A stretch of DNA of 64,000 nt from Noviherbaspirillum humi. Lineage in GTDB: Bacteria > Pseudomonadota > Gammaproteobacteria > Burkholderiales > Burkholderiaceae_D. The notes beneath the pieces were generated by a model. It saw only the letters and a program-made list of their open reading frames with translations, did not search any database and had not been told where the DNA came from. Positions 25,610 to 34,727 of this stretch are shown here, piece after piece; positions within the stretch are counted from its first letter, which is position 1; the number at the start of each line of letters is the position of its first letter. Position numbers and translations under genes: made by a program. The stretch is from NCBI RefSeq assembly GCF_900188095.1, contig NZ_FZOT01000004.1:248001-312000 (forward strand), given 5' to 3'.

Positions 25610-26677
25610 TCAGGCCAGCTTGAACACGCGTTCGGCATTGGTCTGGAAGAAGCGCTTCTTGACGTCCGCGCTCATGTCCATGTTGTCGAGTGTAACGACT
25701 TCCTCCAGCACATGCTGGTAGGGATAATCCATGGCGTACATCACCCTGTCCACGCCCATGAAGTCCTGCGCGAACTTGATCGCCGGCTCCCACGCCACGC
25801 CGCTGTTGGTGACGTAGAAGTTTTCCTTCAGGTATTCGCTCGGCTTGCGCTTGGTCGGCTTCAGGTTGTCGTAGCGGTTGGCCGCCACGGTGACGCGGTG
25901 CATGTAGTCCAGGCGGTAAGCCCAGTACGGCAGCGCCTCGCCCATGTGGCCGAGGATGATCTGCACCTTGGGGAAGCGGTCGAGCGCGCCGGAGGTCATG
26001 ATGCGCAGCGCGCTCAGGCCGGTCTCGACGCCGAAGCCGTACACCGCCCCGTCCAGACCCACTTCCATGAACGGCTCGATCATCTTGGCCGGCGGGCTGC
26101 TCGGATGCAGGTAGATCGGCATGTCGTGCGCTTCCGCGGCGGCGAAGATGTCCCAGTACTTCTGGTCGGACAGATACTCGCCCTTGGTATGGGAGTTGAC
26201 GATGATGCCCTTCATGCCGAGCCGGGTGGCGCCGCGCTCGATCTCCTTCGCCGCCGCCTGAGGGTCCTGCGGCGCGATGGCGGTAAGGCCGGCGAAGCGG
26301 GTCGGATGGCGGCGCACCGCCTCCGCCAGATAGTCGTTGGCGTATTGGGCGTAGGACACCGCCGTCGCCGCGTCGAACACTTGCACGCCGGGCGAGGTCA
26401 GGGACAAAACCTGCATGTCGATGCCGGCCTCGTCCATGTGGCGCAGGCGCAGTTCGCCCAGGTCCTGGTTGTATTTCATGATGTGCTGAACCCGCGGCGC
26501 GGCGCTGCTCAGGTGAAAGCCCCACAGGCTGCGGAAGCCGGGATCGTCGAAGCCGTCGTCGAGCAGCTTGCGGTACATGTCGAACAGATCGGGCGGCGCG
26601 AAGGCTTCCTCGGTGGCGATGCGCTTGTAATCCACCTTGGCGGGTCGGGCTGCGGCTGTGGTATCGGCTTGGCTCAT
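25610..26677 (-). CDS. Amidohydrolase-type aromatic decarboxylase, LigW (5-carboxyvanillate decarboxylase)-like
   Basis: A 355-residue protein of the amidohydrolase-2/ACMSD group that performs non-oxidative decarboxylation of phenolic acids with a divalent metal. IATEEAFA near residues 20-27, the SPGVQ and APQDP segments, GHMGEALPYWAYRLDYMHRV, and NSGVAWEPAIKF close to VMYAMDYPYQ fit LigW of lignin-biphenyl degraders as I remember it. Related gamma-resorcylate decarboxylases are the main alternative. Start ATG 26677 (GAAAGAAGAGAC upstream) gives MSQADTT. Co-oriented with an intradiol dioxygenase and a Rieske oxygenase, so it likely acts between demethylation and ring cleavage. Confidence 0.85.
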   Translation of the reverse strand: MSQADTTAAARPAKVDYKRIATEEAFAPPDLFDMYRKLLDDGFDDPGFRSLWGFHLSSAAPRVQHIMKYNQDLGELRLRHMDEAGIDMQVLSLTSPGVQVFDAATAVSYAQYANDYLAEAVRRHPTRFAGLTAIAPQDPQAAAKEIERGATRLGMKGIIVNSHTKGEYLSDQKYWDIFAAAEAHDMPIYLHPSSPPAKMIEPFMEVGLDGAVYGFGVETGLSALRIMTSGALDRFPKVQIILGHMGEALPYWAYRLDYMHRVTVAANRYDNLKPTKRKPSEYLKENFYVTNSGVAWEPAIKFAQDFMGVDRVMYAMDYPYQHVLEEVVTLDNMDMSADVKKRFFQTNAERVFKLA

Positions 26678-26712
26678 TGTCTCTTCTTTCCTTGGTTTGT
26701 CCTTGGCTGCTG

Positions 26713-27729
26713 TCATTCGGCCTGAATCTTCGCTTCCCGCACCACCCTGCCCCATTTCTCGTATTCGGCGACGGCGGTGCGGCGCAATTCCTCCGGCGTG
26801 CTCGGGCGCAGGGTGAGGCCCTGCTGCACCATGCCGGCCTTCACTTCCGGGTCTTCCAGCGCTTCGCGGATGGCGGCGTTGTAGAGCGCCACCATGGCCG
26901 GCGCCATGCCCTTCGGCCCCCATACGGCGACCCAGGCGTCTTCATCGAAGTTCGGCACGCCCGCTTCCTGCAGCGGCACCACTTTCGGATACAAGGGATC
27001 GGGCTGGGCCCGAGTGGCGCCGATGATCTTGAGCTTGCCCTCGATCTGCTGGGGCATGGCAAGCTGCAGCGGCATGATCATCAGCTTCACATGGCCGCCG
27101 ATGAGATCGGTCATGGCGCCGGCGGTGCCCTTGTAAGGCACATGGCTCATCTTGACGCCGGTGCTGGCGATGATCTTCTCCATCGCCAAATGGTGCAGCG
27201 TGCCCATGCCCGGCGAGGCATAGTTGACTTCGCCGGGATGGGCCTTCAGGTAGCCGACCAGTTCCTGCAGGCTGCCGGTGGGCAGCGAGGGATGGGCCAC
27301 CAGGGCGAAATTGTTGGAGCCGATCATCGCCAGCGGCTGGAAGCTCTGGATGACGTCGAACGGCACCTTCTTGTAGAAATACGGCAGGGTCAAGGTGGTG
27401 TTGGTGGTGACCATCACCGTCTGGCCGTCCGGCGGGGCCTTGGCGGTCGCTTCCATGCCGATGATGCCGGAGGCGCCGGGCCGGTTGTCCACCACCACCG
27501 GCTGGCCGAGGCGCCTGGCGAGGCGCGGCCCGATGAGTCGCGCCACATTGTCCGGCGTAGTGCCCGGCGTGAAGGGAACCAGCATGCGCACCGGCCCGGC
27601 GAGGGTGCCGCCCACATTGGCATTGGCATTGCCATTGGCCTGGGCCAGCACGGCGCCGGGCGCCGCGCATGCGGCCATGGCCAGCAGGAAGCGCCGGCGC
27701 GACGCCGGCTTCTGGAAATTGTCGTTCAT
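26713..27729 (-). CDS. Bug/TctC family solute-binding protein (tripartite tricarboxylate transporter type)
   Basis: A 338-residue periplasmic binding protein. The signal has a twin-arginine-like motif (SRRRFLLAMAACAAPGAVLA); the mature part contains VRMLVPFTPGTTPDNVARLI, DNRPGASGIIG and YASPGMGTLHHLAME, all diagnostic of Bug proteins, which are very numerous in Burkholderiales. TTT membrane subunits are not adjacent. GGAGGAG precedes ATG 27729; an upstream in-frame ATG adds five residues without a ribosome site. It sits inside the aromatic operon, so an aromatic carboxylate ligand is likely. Confidence 0.92.
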   Translation of the reverse strand: MNDNFQKPASRRRFLLAMAACAAPGAVLAQANGNANANVGGTLAGPVRMLVPFTPGTTPDNVARLIGPRLARRLGQPVVVDNRPGASGIIGMEATAKAPPDGQTVMVTTNTTLTLPYFYKKVPFDVIQSFQPLAMIGSNNFALVAHPSLPTGSLQELVGYLKAHPGEVNYASPGMGTLHHLAMEKIIASTGVKMSHVPYKGTAGAMTDLIGGHVKLMIMPLQLAMPQQIEGKLKIIGATRAQPDPLYPKVVPLQEAGVPNFDEDAWVAVWGPKGMAPAMVALYNAAIREALEDPEVKAGMVQQGLTLRPSTPEELRRTAVAEYEKWGRVVREAKIQAE

Positions 27730-27816
27730 CCGCGTCTCCTCCAATCGGCGCGCCCTGATGGCGGCCGTTAACCGAAGTGCATCGCCGGTCTGCGCCGGCC
27801 CGATGTCCGTCTTGCC

Positions 27817-28863
27817 TCAGGCGCCGAGCGCCGTTTCCTTCTGCTGCCGCTCGGCGCCGATCATCTGTTCCAGCAGGCGCCGGCCGCGGATCGGCCCGGC
27901 ATCGACGGCGATCGCCACCACGGCCGGATTGTCGCGCTCGGTCTCGGTCAGCGCCGTCTGCTGCAGTTCCAGCACCACCTTGTCCTCGCCGTGGGTGGCG
28001 GTGATGGCCTGGCGGATGTATTCGGTCAGCGCCGGATCCTGCTGGCGGAAGTGGCGGATGAAGGCCCAGAAATAATGGGTGGTGGTTTCGGTCTCGGGCG
28101 TCGCCATGTGGAACACCACGCCTTCGATCTTGCCCACGCCGTCCTCGCCGTCGAGCGGCTTGCAGCCCACCTCGATCATGCAGATCGAGGGCGGATGATA
28201 ATTGACGGTATGCCAGCGGTGGATGGGCTTGGTGAACTTGCCGAGGTATTCGAAGAAAGGCGGCGCCAGCGCGCCGATCACGTCGCGGTGCACGCTCACC
28301 ACGTTGCAGTTCTGGCTGACGGTGATGGGCGAATTCGCGACCGCGGCATTGCCGATGGTGCGGCCATGCACGAAGGCGACGTGCGACAGGTCGAGCAGGT
28401 TGTCGTTGAGCAGGCGGTAATCCGCCTTCAGGTGATGATAGCCCTGGGCCGGGATCCACTCCGGATGATCGAGGCGCCCCATGTCGGGGATCAGCGCCGG
28501 GTCGGCCTGGCTGGCGTCGCCCATCCAGATCCATACCAGCCTGTCCTTCTCTACCAGCGGGAAGGAACGCACGCAGGCGCTGGCCGGAATCTTGTCCTGA
28601 CCCGGGATGCGCACGCACTTGCCGCTCGCATCGAAGGTCATGCCGTGGTAGCCGCAGGTGACGTTGTCGTTCTCGACGAAGCCGAAGGACAGCGGCAGCA
28701 GGCGGTGGGCGCAGCGATCCTCCAGCGCCACCACCGAATCATCGGTACGGCGGTACATCACCACCGACTTGCCGAGGAATTTGCGGGCGAGCAGCTTGCC
28801 TTGCACTTCATGCGAAAACGCCGCGACATACCAGGCGTTCTTGGGCCATGTCTGGGAATCCAC
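27817..28863 (-). CDS. Rieske non-heme iron aromatic oxygenase, vanillate O-demethylase oxygenase (VanA)-like
   Basis: A 348-residue oxygenase. The Rieske [2Fe-2S] site is Cys51-x-His53 and Cys70-x-x-His73 (CAH and CGYH). The mononuclear iron site follows as D158-x-x-H161-x4-H166 (LLDLSHVAFVH). Such enzymes O-demethylate methoxylated aromatic acids (vanillate, 5,5'-dehydrodivanillate) or hydroxylate rings, with a separate reductase. No VanB-type reductase is in the window. Starts at GTG 28863, six bases after AAGGAGA. First gene of the operon that continues with the Bug protein, LigW-like decarboxylase and intradiol dioxygenase. Confidence 0.9.
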   Translation of the reverse strand: MDSQTWPKNAWYVAAFSHEVQGKLLARKFLGKSVVMYRRTDDSVVALEDRCAHRLLPLSFGFVENDNVTCGYHGMTFDASGKCVRIPGQDKIPASACVRSFPLVEKDRLVWIWMGDASQADPALIPDMGRLDHPEWIPAQGYHHLKADYRLLNDNLLDLSHVAFVHGRTIGNAAVANSPITVSQNCNVVSVHRDVIGALAPPFFEYLGKFTKPIHRWHTVNYHPPSICMIEVGCKPLDGEDGVGKIEGVVFHMATPETETTTHYFWAFIRHFRQQDPALTEYIRQAITATHGEDKVVLELQQTALTETERDNPAVVAIAVDAGPIRGRRLLEQMIGAERQQKETALGA

Positions 28864-28921
28864 TGCTTGTCTCCTTTATCGAAATTCGTCGTGAGCGCTC
28901 TTGCCGGCGCCTTGTCACGAT

Positions 28922-28948
28922 TAGCATGCTAAGCATCAGTGTGCTTAA
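28922..28948. promoter_or_regulatory. Overlapping palindromes upstream of the Rieske oxygenase operon
   Basis: TTAGCATGCTAA (28922-28933) is a perfect 12-base palindrome. It shares bases with a second inverted repeat, TAAGCA-N6-TGCTTA (28931-28948). Both lie 59-85 bases upstream of the GTG start, in an AT-rich patch. They resemble MarR-type operators but differ in sequence from the palindrome at 23804-23822. Confidence 0.45.
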
Positions 28949-29030
28949 TTTAAGTGGCGCTGGCCCGCTTGTCAACCCGGCCGCGCAATTGTGTGGAAAG
29001 TCATGCCGCGCGGAAAGCCGCTCGGGCGGA

Positions 29031-29546
29031 TCATTTGCCGGAAGTCGCTGGCGCCGCCGTGCCGGCGGACAGGTCGCTGCGCCGCCGCGGCACCTTTTCC
29101 ATGATGAGGGTGATGCGCGGGTCGGTATGCAGGTCGGTGATCACCGCGCCGTAAAGCGCCCGCCCGCCGATGCTCCTCTCCGGGCTGGCCACCTGGAAAT
29201 CGACCACATAGCTGACGAAGACATCATCCGTTCCCGGATCGGGTCGGATGAATTCGATGTCGGCGAGCCGATAGCTGCGATCCGGCCAGCGCTTCGCGTA
29301 GTGCCGGATGTCGCGCACGATTTCCCTGCGCCCCGGCTTGCCCAATCCGTAGTATTGGACGTCCTCGCGGAAGAACGTCGCCTGCTGTTCCGGGGTCTGA
29401 TCGGGATTGATGAAGGCCTCGAGGAATTGCCGCACGCGGATTTCGGTGTCGACCGGCACCACGGGAAGCTGATCGGCGCCGCTTGCCTGGATGCCGGCAC
29501 AGGCCAGGCCGGCGAACGCAGCGGCGCGGATGAAACGGGGAAACAT
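29031..29546 (-). CDS. Secreted NTF2-like protein
   Basis: A 171-residue protein with a signal peptide (MFPRFIRAAAFAGLACAGIQ, cleaved near ASGA) and a SnoaL/NTF2-like pattern afterwards: VRQFLEAFINPDQTPEQQAT, then FFREDVQYYGLGKPGRREIV and the sheet YRLADIEFIRPD...VFVSYVVDFQV. The chosen ATG 29546 opens directly on the signal peptide; its ribosome site is weak. Divergent from the epoxide-hydrolase-like gene. Function unknown. Confidence 0.7.
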   Translation of the reverse strand: MFPRFIRAAAFAGLACAGIQASGADQLPVVPVDTEIRVRQFLEAFINPDQTPEQQATFFREDVQYYGLGKPGRREIVRDIRHYAKRWPDRSYRLADIEFIRPDPGTDDVFVSYVVDFQVASPERSIGGRALYGAVITDLHTDPRITLIMEKVPRRRSDLSAGTAAPATSGK

Positions 29547-29657
29547 GATGGATCCATACGGCAAAGCGGTAATGAAGCTTGGAGGGGCATCCGGTTGGAA
29601 ATGGTTCCTTTCCATCCGCCGGGAAAGCCGGCGCGTTCCGGTTGACGGGAGAAGGCA

Positions 29658-30524
29658 ATGAGGCCACCGCTCGCGCGCCGGCAATCCATCCGGTCCGGTC
29701 GGCTGACGCTGGTGGCAGAGGTTGCCGGCGAAGGCCCTCCGGTGATCCTACTGCACGGCTTCCCGGAAAACGCGCATTCCTGGCGCCACCAGACCGGCCC
29801 GATCGCGGCCGCCGGCTTTTCAGCCTGGGCGCTCAACCTGCGTGGCTATCCGCCTTCCGAGGTCTCGTCGCATCAAGCGGATTACCACCTGCGCCGCCTG
29901 GCGGACGACGTTGCCGCCGCGGTGGCCGCCACCGGGCATGCACGCGCCGCCATCGTCGGCCACGACTGGGGCGGCATCATCGCCTGGACCTTCGCCGGCC
30001 TCTACCCTGCCCTGCTCGACAAGCTGATCATCCTGAACGCGCCCCACCTGCAGGTGTATCGGGAAAAAGTCTGGCGCAGCTCGCAGTTGCTGCGCAGCCT
30101 CTACGTCGGCCTGTTCCAGCTGCCGCTGCTGCCGGAGAAACTGCTGGCGGCTGGCGATTTCCGCATCGTGCGGGAAATGTTCCGCCTCATGCCGGCGCGC
30201 CGGGGCGCTTTCCAGCGCGCGGACATCGATCGCTACGTGGCCGGCCTGTCCCGGCCCGGCGCGCTCAAGGCGGCTATCGATTACTACCGCGAGAATGTCC
30301 GATCCGACGGCATGGCCCTGGCGGCCTCGGCGCGCGTGACGGCGCCAACGGCCATCATCTGGGGCGAGCGCGACCCGGCGCTGGGCAGCTTCCTGATCGA
30401 CGGCACCGAGCGCTTCGCCCCGCGGCTGACGGTACACCGCATACCGGACGCCGGGCACTGGGTGCAGAACGAGGCGCCGGAGGAAGTGAACCGGTATCTG
30501 CTTGCCTTCCTCCGGCGTAACTGA
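29658..30524 (+). CDS. Alpha/beta hydrolase, epoxide hydrolase/dehalogenase-like
   Basis: A 288-residue cytosolic hydrolase. The nucleophile elbow is GHDWGG with Asp103 instead of Ser, as in epoxide hydrolases and haloalkane dehalogenases. The oxyanion motif HGFPENAH follows beta-3, and the catalytic His is in DAGHWVQNE near the C-terminus. GGGAGAAGG precedes ATG 29658. Substrate unknown. Confidence 0.88.
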   Translation: MRPPLARRQSIRSGRLTLVAEVAGEGPPVILLHGFPENAHSWRHQTGPIAAAGFSAWALNLRGYPPSEVSSHQADYHLRRLADDVAAAVAATGHARAAIVGHDWGGIIAWTFAGLYPALLDKLIILNAPHLQVYREKVWRSSQLLRSLYVGLFQLPLLPEKLLAAGDFRIVREMFRLMPARRGAFQRADIDRYVAGLSRPGALKAAIDYYRENVRSDGMALAASARVTAPTAIIWGERDPALGSFLIDGTERFAPRLTVHRIPDAGHWVQNEAPEEVNRYLLAFLRRN

Positions 30525-30586
30525 CGTGCCGCTGCTCGAGAATCACGGCGCGCATCCTGCCGCGCCGGCGCCATCGTGGCGCTGAT

Positions 30587-31087
30587 TCAGCGCCGCATGC
30601 TCTGGTCGCTGGCCTTGGCCTGCATGTGCACCAGGTTCGCTTCGAACGCCTGCATCTGAAGGCCGATTTCCGTCATGTCGAGGTTCGCCTGCTCCAGCTT
30701 CGGAAAGAAGTCGTTCTCCTCTTCCTGAATGTGGTGCATCGTCATGTCGATCAACTGCTGAAACATCTGCTCCGCCTGCGGGTCGTCCATCGTCATGCTC
30801 TGCAGCGATTGAACCAGATCGTCCGCCTTGTGGTGCTCTTCCTCGAAGTGGCCGATGAGGGAAGGATCGAGCTTGCGCACCGCCGGATAAAACACGGTTT
30901 CCTCCAGCTTGGAGTGCATGTCGAGCAGCATCAGGATCTGCGGCGCGGCTTCCTGCTTCACTTCCAGGCTCTGGGAATTACGATAAGTCTCGACCAGCTT
31001 GCGGACCATGTTGTGGTCGCGCAGCAGCGCTTCCACCGGACGGTCCACCGGAAATGCGCCGCGGTTTTCATGCATGTTGGCATCCAT
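30587..31087 (-). CDS. Hemerythrin HHE domain protein
   Basis: A 166-residue four-helix protein with the di-iron HHE pattern: LLRDHNMVRKLVETY, LLDMHSKLEETVFYPAV, HFEEEHHKADDLV and MHHIQEEENDFFPKLE supply the His/Glu ligands. HHE proteins sense or handle O2, NO or iron. Start ATG 31087 has GGAG upstream; a longer upstream frame is antisense to the neighbouring transporter gene and was rejected. Confidence 0.88.
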   Translation of the reverse strand: MDANMHENRGAFPVDRPVEALLRDHNMVRKLVETYRNSQSLEVKQEAAPQILMLLDMHSKLEETVFYPAVRKLDPSLIGHFEEEHHKADDLVQSLQSMTMDDPQAEQMFQQLIDMTMHHIQEEENDFFPKLEQANLDMTEIGLQMQAFEANLVHMQAKASDQSMRR

Positions 31088-31303
31088 TGTTTCGCTCCAA
31101 TCCTGAGGGGTGATCATCTGGCCGCCGTTACGCGCAAGGGGCGAACGGCGGCGACGGGTATGTTCGATGGGCGGCCGGGGCATGAGTTCAAACCCGGCAA
31201 GGCTGGCTTGCCGGGAGCTTGGCGGCGCTTTCGAGGTCACTACCTGGAGACGAGGCGCGCGCCTCCGTGATCGCAGGCAACCAGAACGAGGAGGCGCACG
31301 GCA

Positions 31304-33088
31304 ATGTTCCAGCAGGAGAAGATTGGCCACGGAGAAGCCGCGGTAAGCCATCGCAGGACGGGACCGGTCATCGAACGCGAGCTGAGCCTGCGCGCGACGC
31401 TGACCGGCATGCTGCTCGGCGTCCTGCTCACCCCTTCCAATGTATATGCCGGCCTGAAGATCGGCTGGTCGTTCAACATGGCCATCATCGCGCTGCTGAT
31501 CGGCTTCAGCTTCTGGCAGGGCATGGCGCGCCGCCTGTGGAATGGGCCGGAATGGACGCTCCATGAAAGCAACATCAACCAGACGGTGGCCTCGGCGGCC
31601 GCTTCCATCATCTCGGGCGGTCTGGTTGCGCCCATTCCCGCCTACACCCTGCTGACCGGCAACCAGCTCGATCCCTTGCCGATGATGGCCTGGGTGTTTT
31701 CGGTGAGTTTTCTCGGCATCTGGATCGCCTGGTACCTGCGACCATCGCTGATCAACGACAGCGGGCTCACCTTTCCCGAGGGCATGGCCACGCTGGAGAC
31801 CCTCACCCACGTCTACAGCCATGGCGCCGAATCTGCGCGGCGGCTGTCGGTGCTGTTCGGTGCCGGCCTGTTTTCGGCGTCGGTGAAGGCGGCCGACACC
31901 TTCATTGCCGCCTTCCCGCGCTGGGCGCCGAATGCCCATTGGGAACGGCTCACCTTTACCTTCGATCCGTCGCTGCTGCTGTTCGGCTTCGGCGGCATCA
32001 TCGGGCTGCGCGTCGGCCTGTCGCTGCTGATCGGCGCGGCGCTGGCCTGGGGCGGCATTGCGCCCTGGCTGCTGGCGCGGCATCTCGTGACGCTACCGGC
32101 AGACGCCGCCGGACCGCAGTTCTCCCTCCTGGTCAACTGGCTGCTGTGGCCGGGCGTCAGCCTGATGGCCTGCGCCACCTTGTCGTCACTATCGCTGCGG
32201 CTGCTGCGCCAGACGAAAGGCAATGGGGCATCCGGTAACGCCGGACGCGCATTCCGCCTGCCCCGGCCGCAGCCGGCGCCTGCCATCGGGCTGCTGCTTT
32301 CCATCGCGCTGGTGGTGACGCTGCAGGCGACGCTGTTCGGCATAGACGTCGTCATGGCTCTGCTCACCATTCCGCTGGCGCTGTGCCTGGCGGCGGTGGC
32401 GGCGCGGGTGGTCGGCGCCACCGGCATCCCGCCCATCGGCGCCATCGGCCAGCTTTCGCAGCTCAGCTTCGGCGTGGTGGCACCCGGCCAGGTGGCGATC
32501 AACCTGATGAGCGCCAATACCGCCGGCGGCGCGGCCGGCCAGTGCACCGACCTGATGAACGACTTCAAGGTCGGCATGCTGATCGGCGCCACGCCGGCCA
32601 AGCAAGTCGTGGCGCAATGCCTCGGCATCGCCGTCGGCAGCATCGTCGGCGTGCTGGTCTACCGGGCATTGATCCCCGATCCACAGGCAATGCTGTTGAG
32701 CGAGCAATGGCCGGCCCCGGCCGCCGCCACATGGAAGGCGGTGGCGCAGACGCTGGCGCTCGGCCTGGATTCGCTGTCGGCGGACATTCGCCTGGCCATC
32801 CTGGCGGGCGGCATCGCCGGCGTGCTGTTCGGCCTGCTTGAGTCGGCGCTGCCGTCAACACGCGCCCGACTGCTGCCGAGCCCGGCCGCGCTCGGCCTGG
32901 CGTTCATTCTGCCGGCGTCGGTATCGCTCATGATGGCGCTCGGCGCCATCGTGACCTGGCTGTGCGGCCTGCGCTGGCCCGGCCTGACGGAGCGCTATGC
33001 CGTCACCCTCGCCGCCGGCCTTGTCGCTGGCGAGAGCATGACCGGCATCGGCGCATCCATCTGGCAACTCGCCCGCGGAGGCGCATGA
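31304..33088 (+). CDS. OPT family oligopeptide transporter
   Basis: A 594-residue inner-membrane protein with about 14-16 hydrophobic segments. The N-terminal signature TPSNVYAGLKIGWSFNMAII is typical of OPT/YSL transporters that import small peptides or metal chelates; INQTVASAAASIISGGLVAP and the TAGGAAGQCTDLMNDFKVG segment are further hallmarks. GAGGAGG lies nine bases before ATG 31304. Substrate cannot be read from the sequence. Confidence 0.9.
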   Translation: MFQQEKIGHGEAAVSHRRTGPVIERELSLRATLTGMLLGVLLTPSNVYAGLKIGWSFNMAIIALLIGFSFWQGMARRLWNGPEWTLHESNINQTVASAAASIISGGLVAPIPAYTLLTGNQLDPLPMMAWVFSVSFLGIWIAWYLRPSLINDSGLTFPEGMATLETLTHVYSHGAESARRLSVLFGAGLFSASVKAADTFIAAFPRWAPNAHWERLTFTFDPSLLLFGFGGIIGLRVGLSLLIGAALAWGGIAPWLLARHLVTLPADAAGPQFSLLVNWLLWPGVSLMACATLSSLSLRLLRQTKGNGASGNAGRAFRLPRPQPAPAIGLLLSIALVVTLQATLFGIDVVMALLTIPLALCLAAVAARVVGATGIPPIGAIGQLSQLSFGVVAPGQVAINLMSANTAGGAAGQCTDLMNDFKVGMLIGATPAKQVVAQCLGIAVGSIVGVLVYRALIPDPQAMLLSEQWPAPAAATWKAVAQTLALGLDSLSADIRLAILAGGIAGVLFGLLESALPSTRARLLPSPAALGLAFILPASVSLMMALGAIVTWLCGLRWPGLTERYAVTLAAGLVAGESMTGIGASIWQLARGGA

Positions 33089-33141
33089 GCAAGGCTTATC
33101 GGTTAGGATAGGCAAAAAGACACGAGGAGACAGGTCCAGTC

Positions 33142-34725
33142 ATGGATACGGGAAACGAGCAACGCGACCCGCGCGGCGCCGCTGCCGCCAACCCGGCGCC
33201 GGTGCGCAGTTCGATCGAGCACTTCGACGTCGTCATCGTCGGCGCCGGCCTGTCCGGCATCTGCGCCGCCTACCATCTGCAAGCCAAATTGCCGCACAAG
33301 CGCTTTTTGATCCTGGAAGCCCGCGATGCCATCGGCGGCACCTGGGACCTGTTCCGCTATCCTGGCGTGCGCTCCGACTCCGACATGTACACCCTGGGAT
33401 ACCGCTTCCGGGCCTGGCGCGACTCCCGCGCCATCGCCGACGGGGCCCTGATCCGGGAGTACATCGCGGATGCGGCGCAGGCCTACGGCATCCGGTCGAA
33501 GATACGCTTCAGACATCGCGTCGCCGAGGCCGCATGGGACTCCGGCAGCGCCACCTGGCGCCTGCGCGCCGAGGTCGGTGCCGAAGGCGACACCCGCATC
33601 CCGGTCGCCTTCACCTGCCAGTTCCTGTTCATGTGCAGCGGCTATTACGACTACCGCGCCGGCTACCTGCCGGACTGGCCCGGCATGGCAGACTATGCCG
33701 GCACGCTGGTTCATCCGCAGCACTGGCCCGCCGATTTGAACTACCGCAGGAAGCGCGTGGTGGTGATCGGCAGCGGCGCCACCGCCGTCACCCTGGTGCC
33801 CGCCATGGCGCAGCAGGCGGCCCATGTCACCATGCTGCAGCGCTCGCCCACCTACATGGTGTCCAGGCCGGCCGAGGACAGGCTGGCAGGCTGGCTCTAC
33901 CGCCGCCTGCCGACGGGCGCGGCGGCGAGCGTGGCGCGCTGGAAGAACGTGCTGCTCGGCACGGCTTTCTTCAACATCGCGCGCCGCAAACCCGGCTTCA
34001 CCCGCCGCCTGATCGAGAAAGGCGTAAAGAGGCAGCTCGCCGCGCATTACGAGGCGCGGCATTTCACGCCGAGCTACAACCCCTGGGAGCAGCGCCTCTG
34101 TCTAGTGCCGGACGGCGACTTTTTCCGCGCCATGCGCGACGGCAAGGCGTCCATCGTCACCGACGAGATCGAGCGCTTCACCCCGACCGGCTTGCTGCTG
34201 CGTTCCGGCCAACGGCTCGAAGCCGACATCATCGTTACCGCCACCGGCCTCAGGCTGCAGCTGTTCGGCGGCATGAAAGTATCGGTCGACGGGGTGGAGA
34301 AGAATGTTGCCGAGTCGCTGGTGTACAAGGGCATGATGTACAGCGGCATTCCCAATCTCGCTTCCGCCTTCGGCTACGTGAACGCCTCGTGGACCCTGCG
34401 CTGCGAACTGACGGCGGAGTATGTCTGCCGCCTGCTGCGCCACATGGAGCGCCGGCAGCTGCACTGGTGCATGCCGCAGCGGCCAACGGGCAGCATGCCG
34501 GAAAGGCCGGTGCTGGACCTGAGTTCCGGCTACGTCCGGCGTGGCGCCGATGTCCTGCCCAGGCAAGGCGCGCGCCAGCCATGGCGCGCCTACCAGAACT
34601 ACCTCAGGGACCGGCTGGCGATGCGTTTCTCCCGTATCAACGATGGCACGATGCGCTTCGGCCGCGCCATGCCGGACACCAAAGCCGCCCAACCTGTCGA
34701 CCCTGCCCCTCTCACCGCCACCTAA
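33142..34725 (+). CDS. Flavin monooxygenase, Baeyer-Villiger type
   Basis: A 527-residue class B flavoprotein monooxygenase. The FAD site GAGLSG is at residues 34-39 and the NADPH site GSGATA near 210-215. Between them is the fingerprint Y185-x-G-x3-H191-x3-W195-P, matching the Baeyer-Villiger motif (F/Y)xGxxxHxxxWP. These enzymes insert oxygen next to a carbonyl to make an ester or lactone. GAGGAGA lies upstream of ATG 33142. The next gene, an alpha/beta hydrolase, starts three bases after its stop, suggesting hydrolysis of the product. Confidence 0.9.
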   Translation: MDTGNEQRDPRGAAAANPAPVRSSIEHFDVVIVGAGLSGICAAYHLQAKLPHKRFLILEARDAIGGTWDLFRYPGVRSDSDMYTLGYRFRAWRDSRAIADGALIREYIADAAQAYGIRSKIRFRHRVAEAAWDSGSATWRLRAEVGAEGDTRIPVAFTCQFLFMCSGYYDYRAGYLPDWPGMADYAGTLVHPQHWPADLNYRRKRVVVIGSGATAVTLVPAMAQQAAHVTMLQRSPTYMVSRPAEDRLAGWLYRRLPTGAAASVARWKNVLLGTAFFNIARRKPGFTRRLIEKGVKRQLAAHYEARHFTPSYNPWEQRLCLVPDGDFFRAMRDGKASIVTDEIERFTPTGLLLRSGQRLEADIIVTATGLRLQLFGGMKVSVDGVEKNVAESLVYKGMMYSGIPNLASAFGYVNASWTLRCELTAEYVCRLLRHMERRQLHWCMPQRPTGSMPERPVLDLSSGYVRRGADVLPRQGARQPWRAYQNYLRDRLAMRFSRINDGTMRFGRAMPDTKAAQPVDPAPLTAT

Positions 34726-34727
34726 CC

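Noticed and set aside
24624-26525. Long single minus-strand frame running through the decarboxylase into the dioxygenase
   Set aside because: The N-terminal part is out of frame with the decarboxylase; the dioxygenase starts at GTG 25571 with a good ribosome site, so no fusion protein exists.
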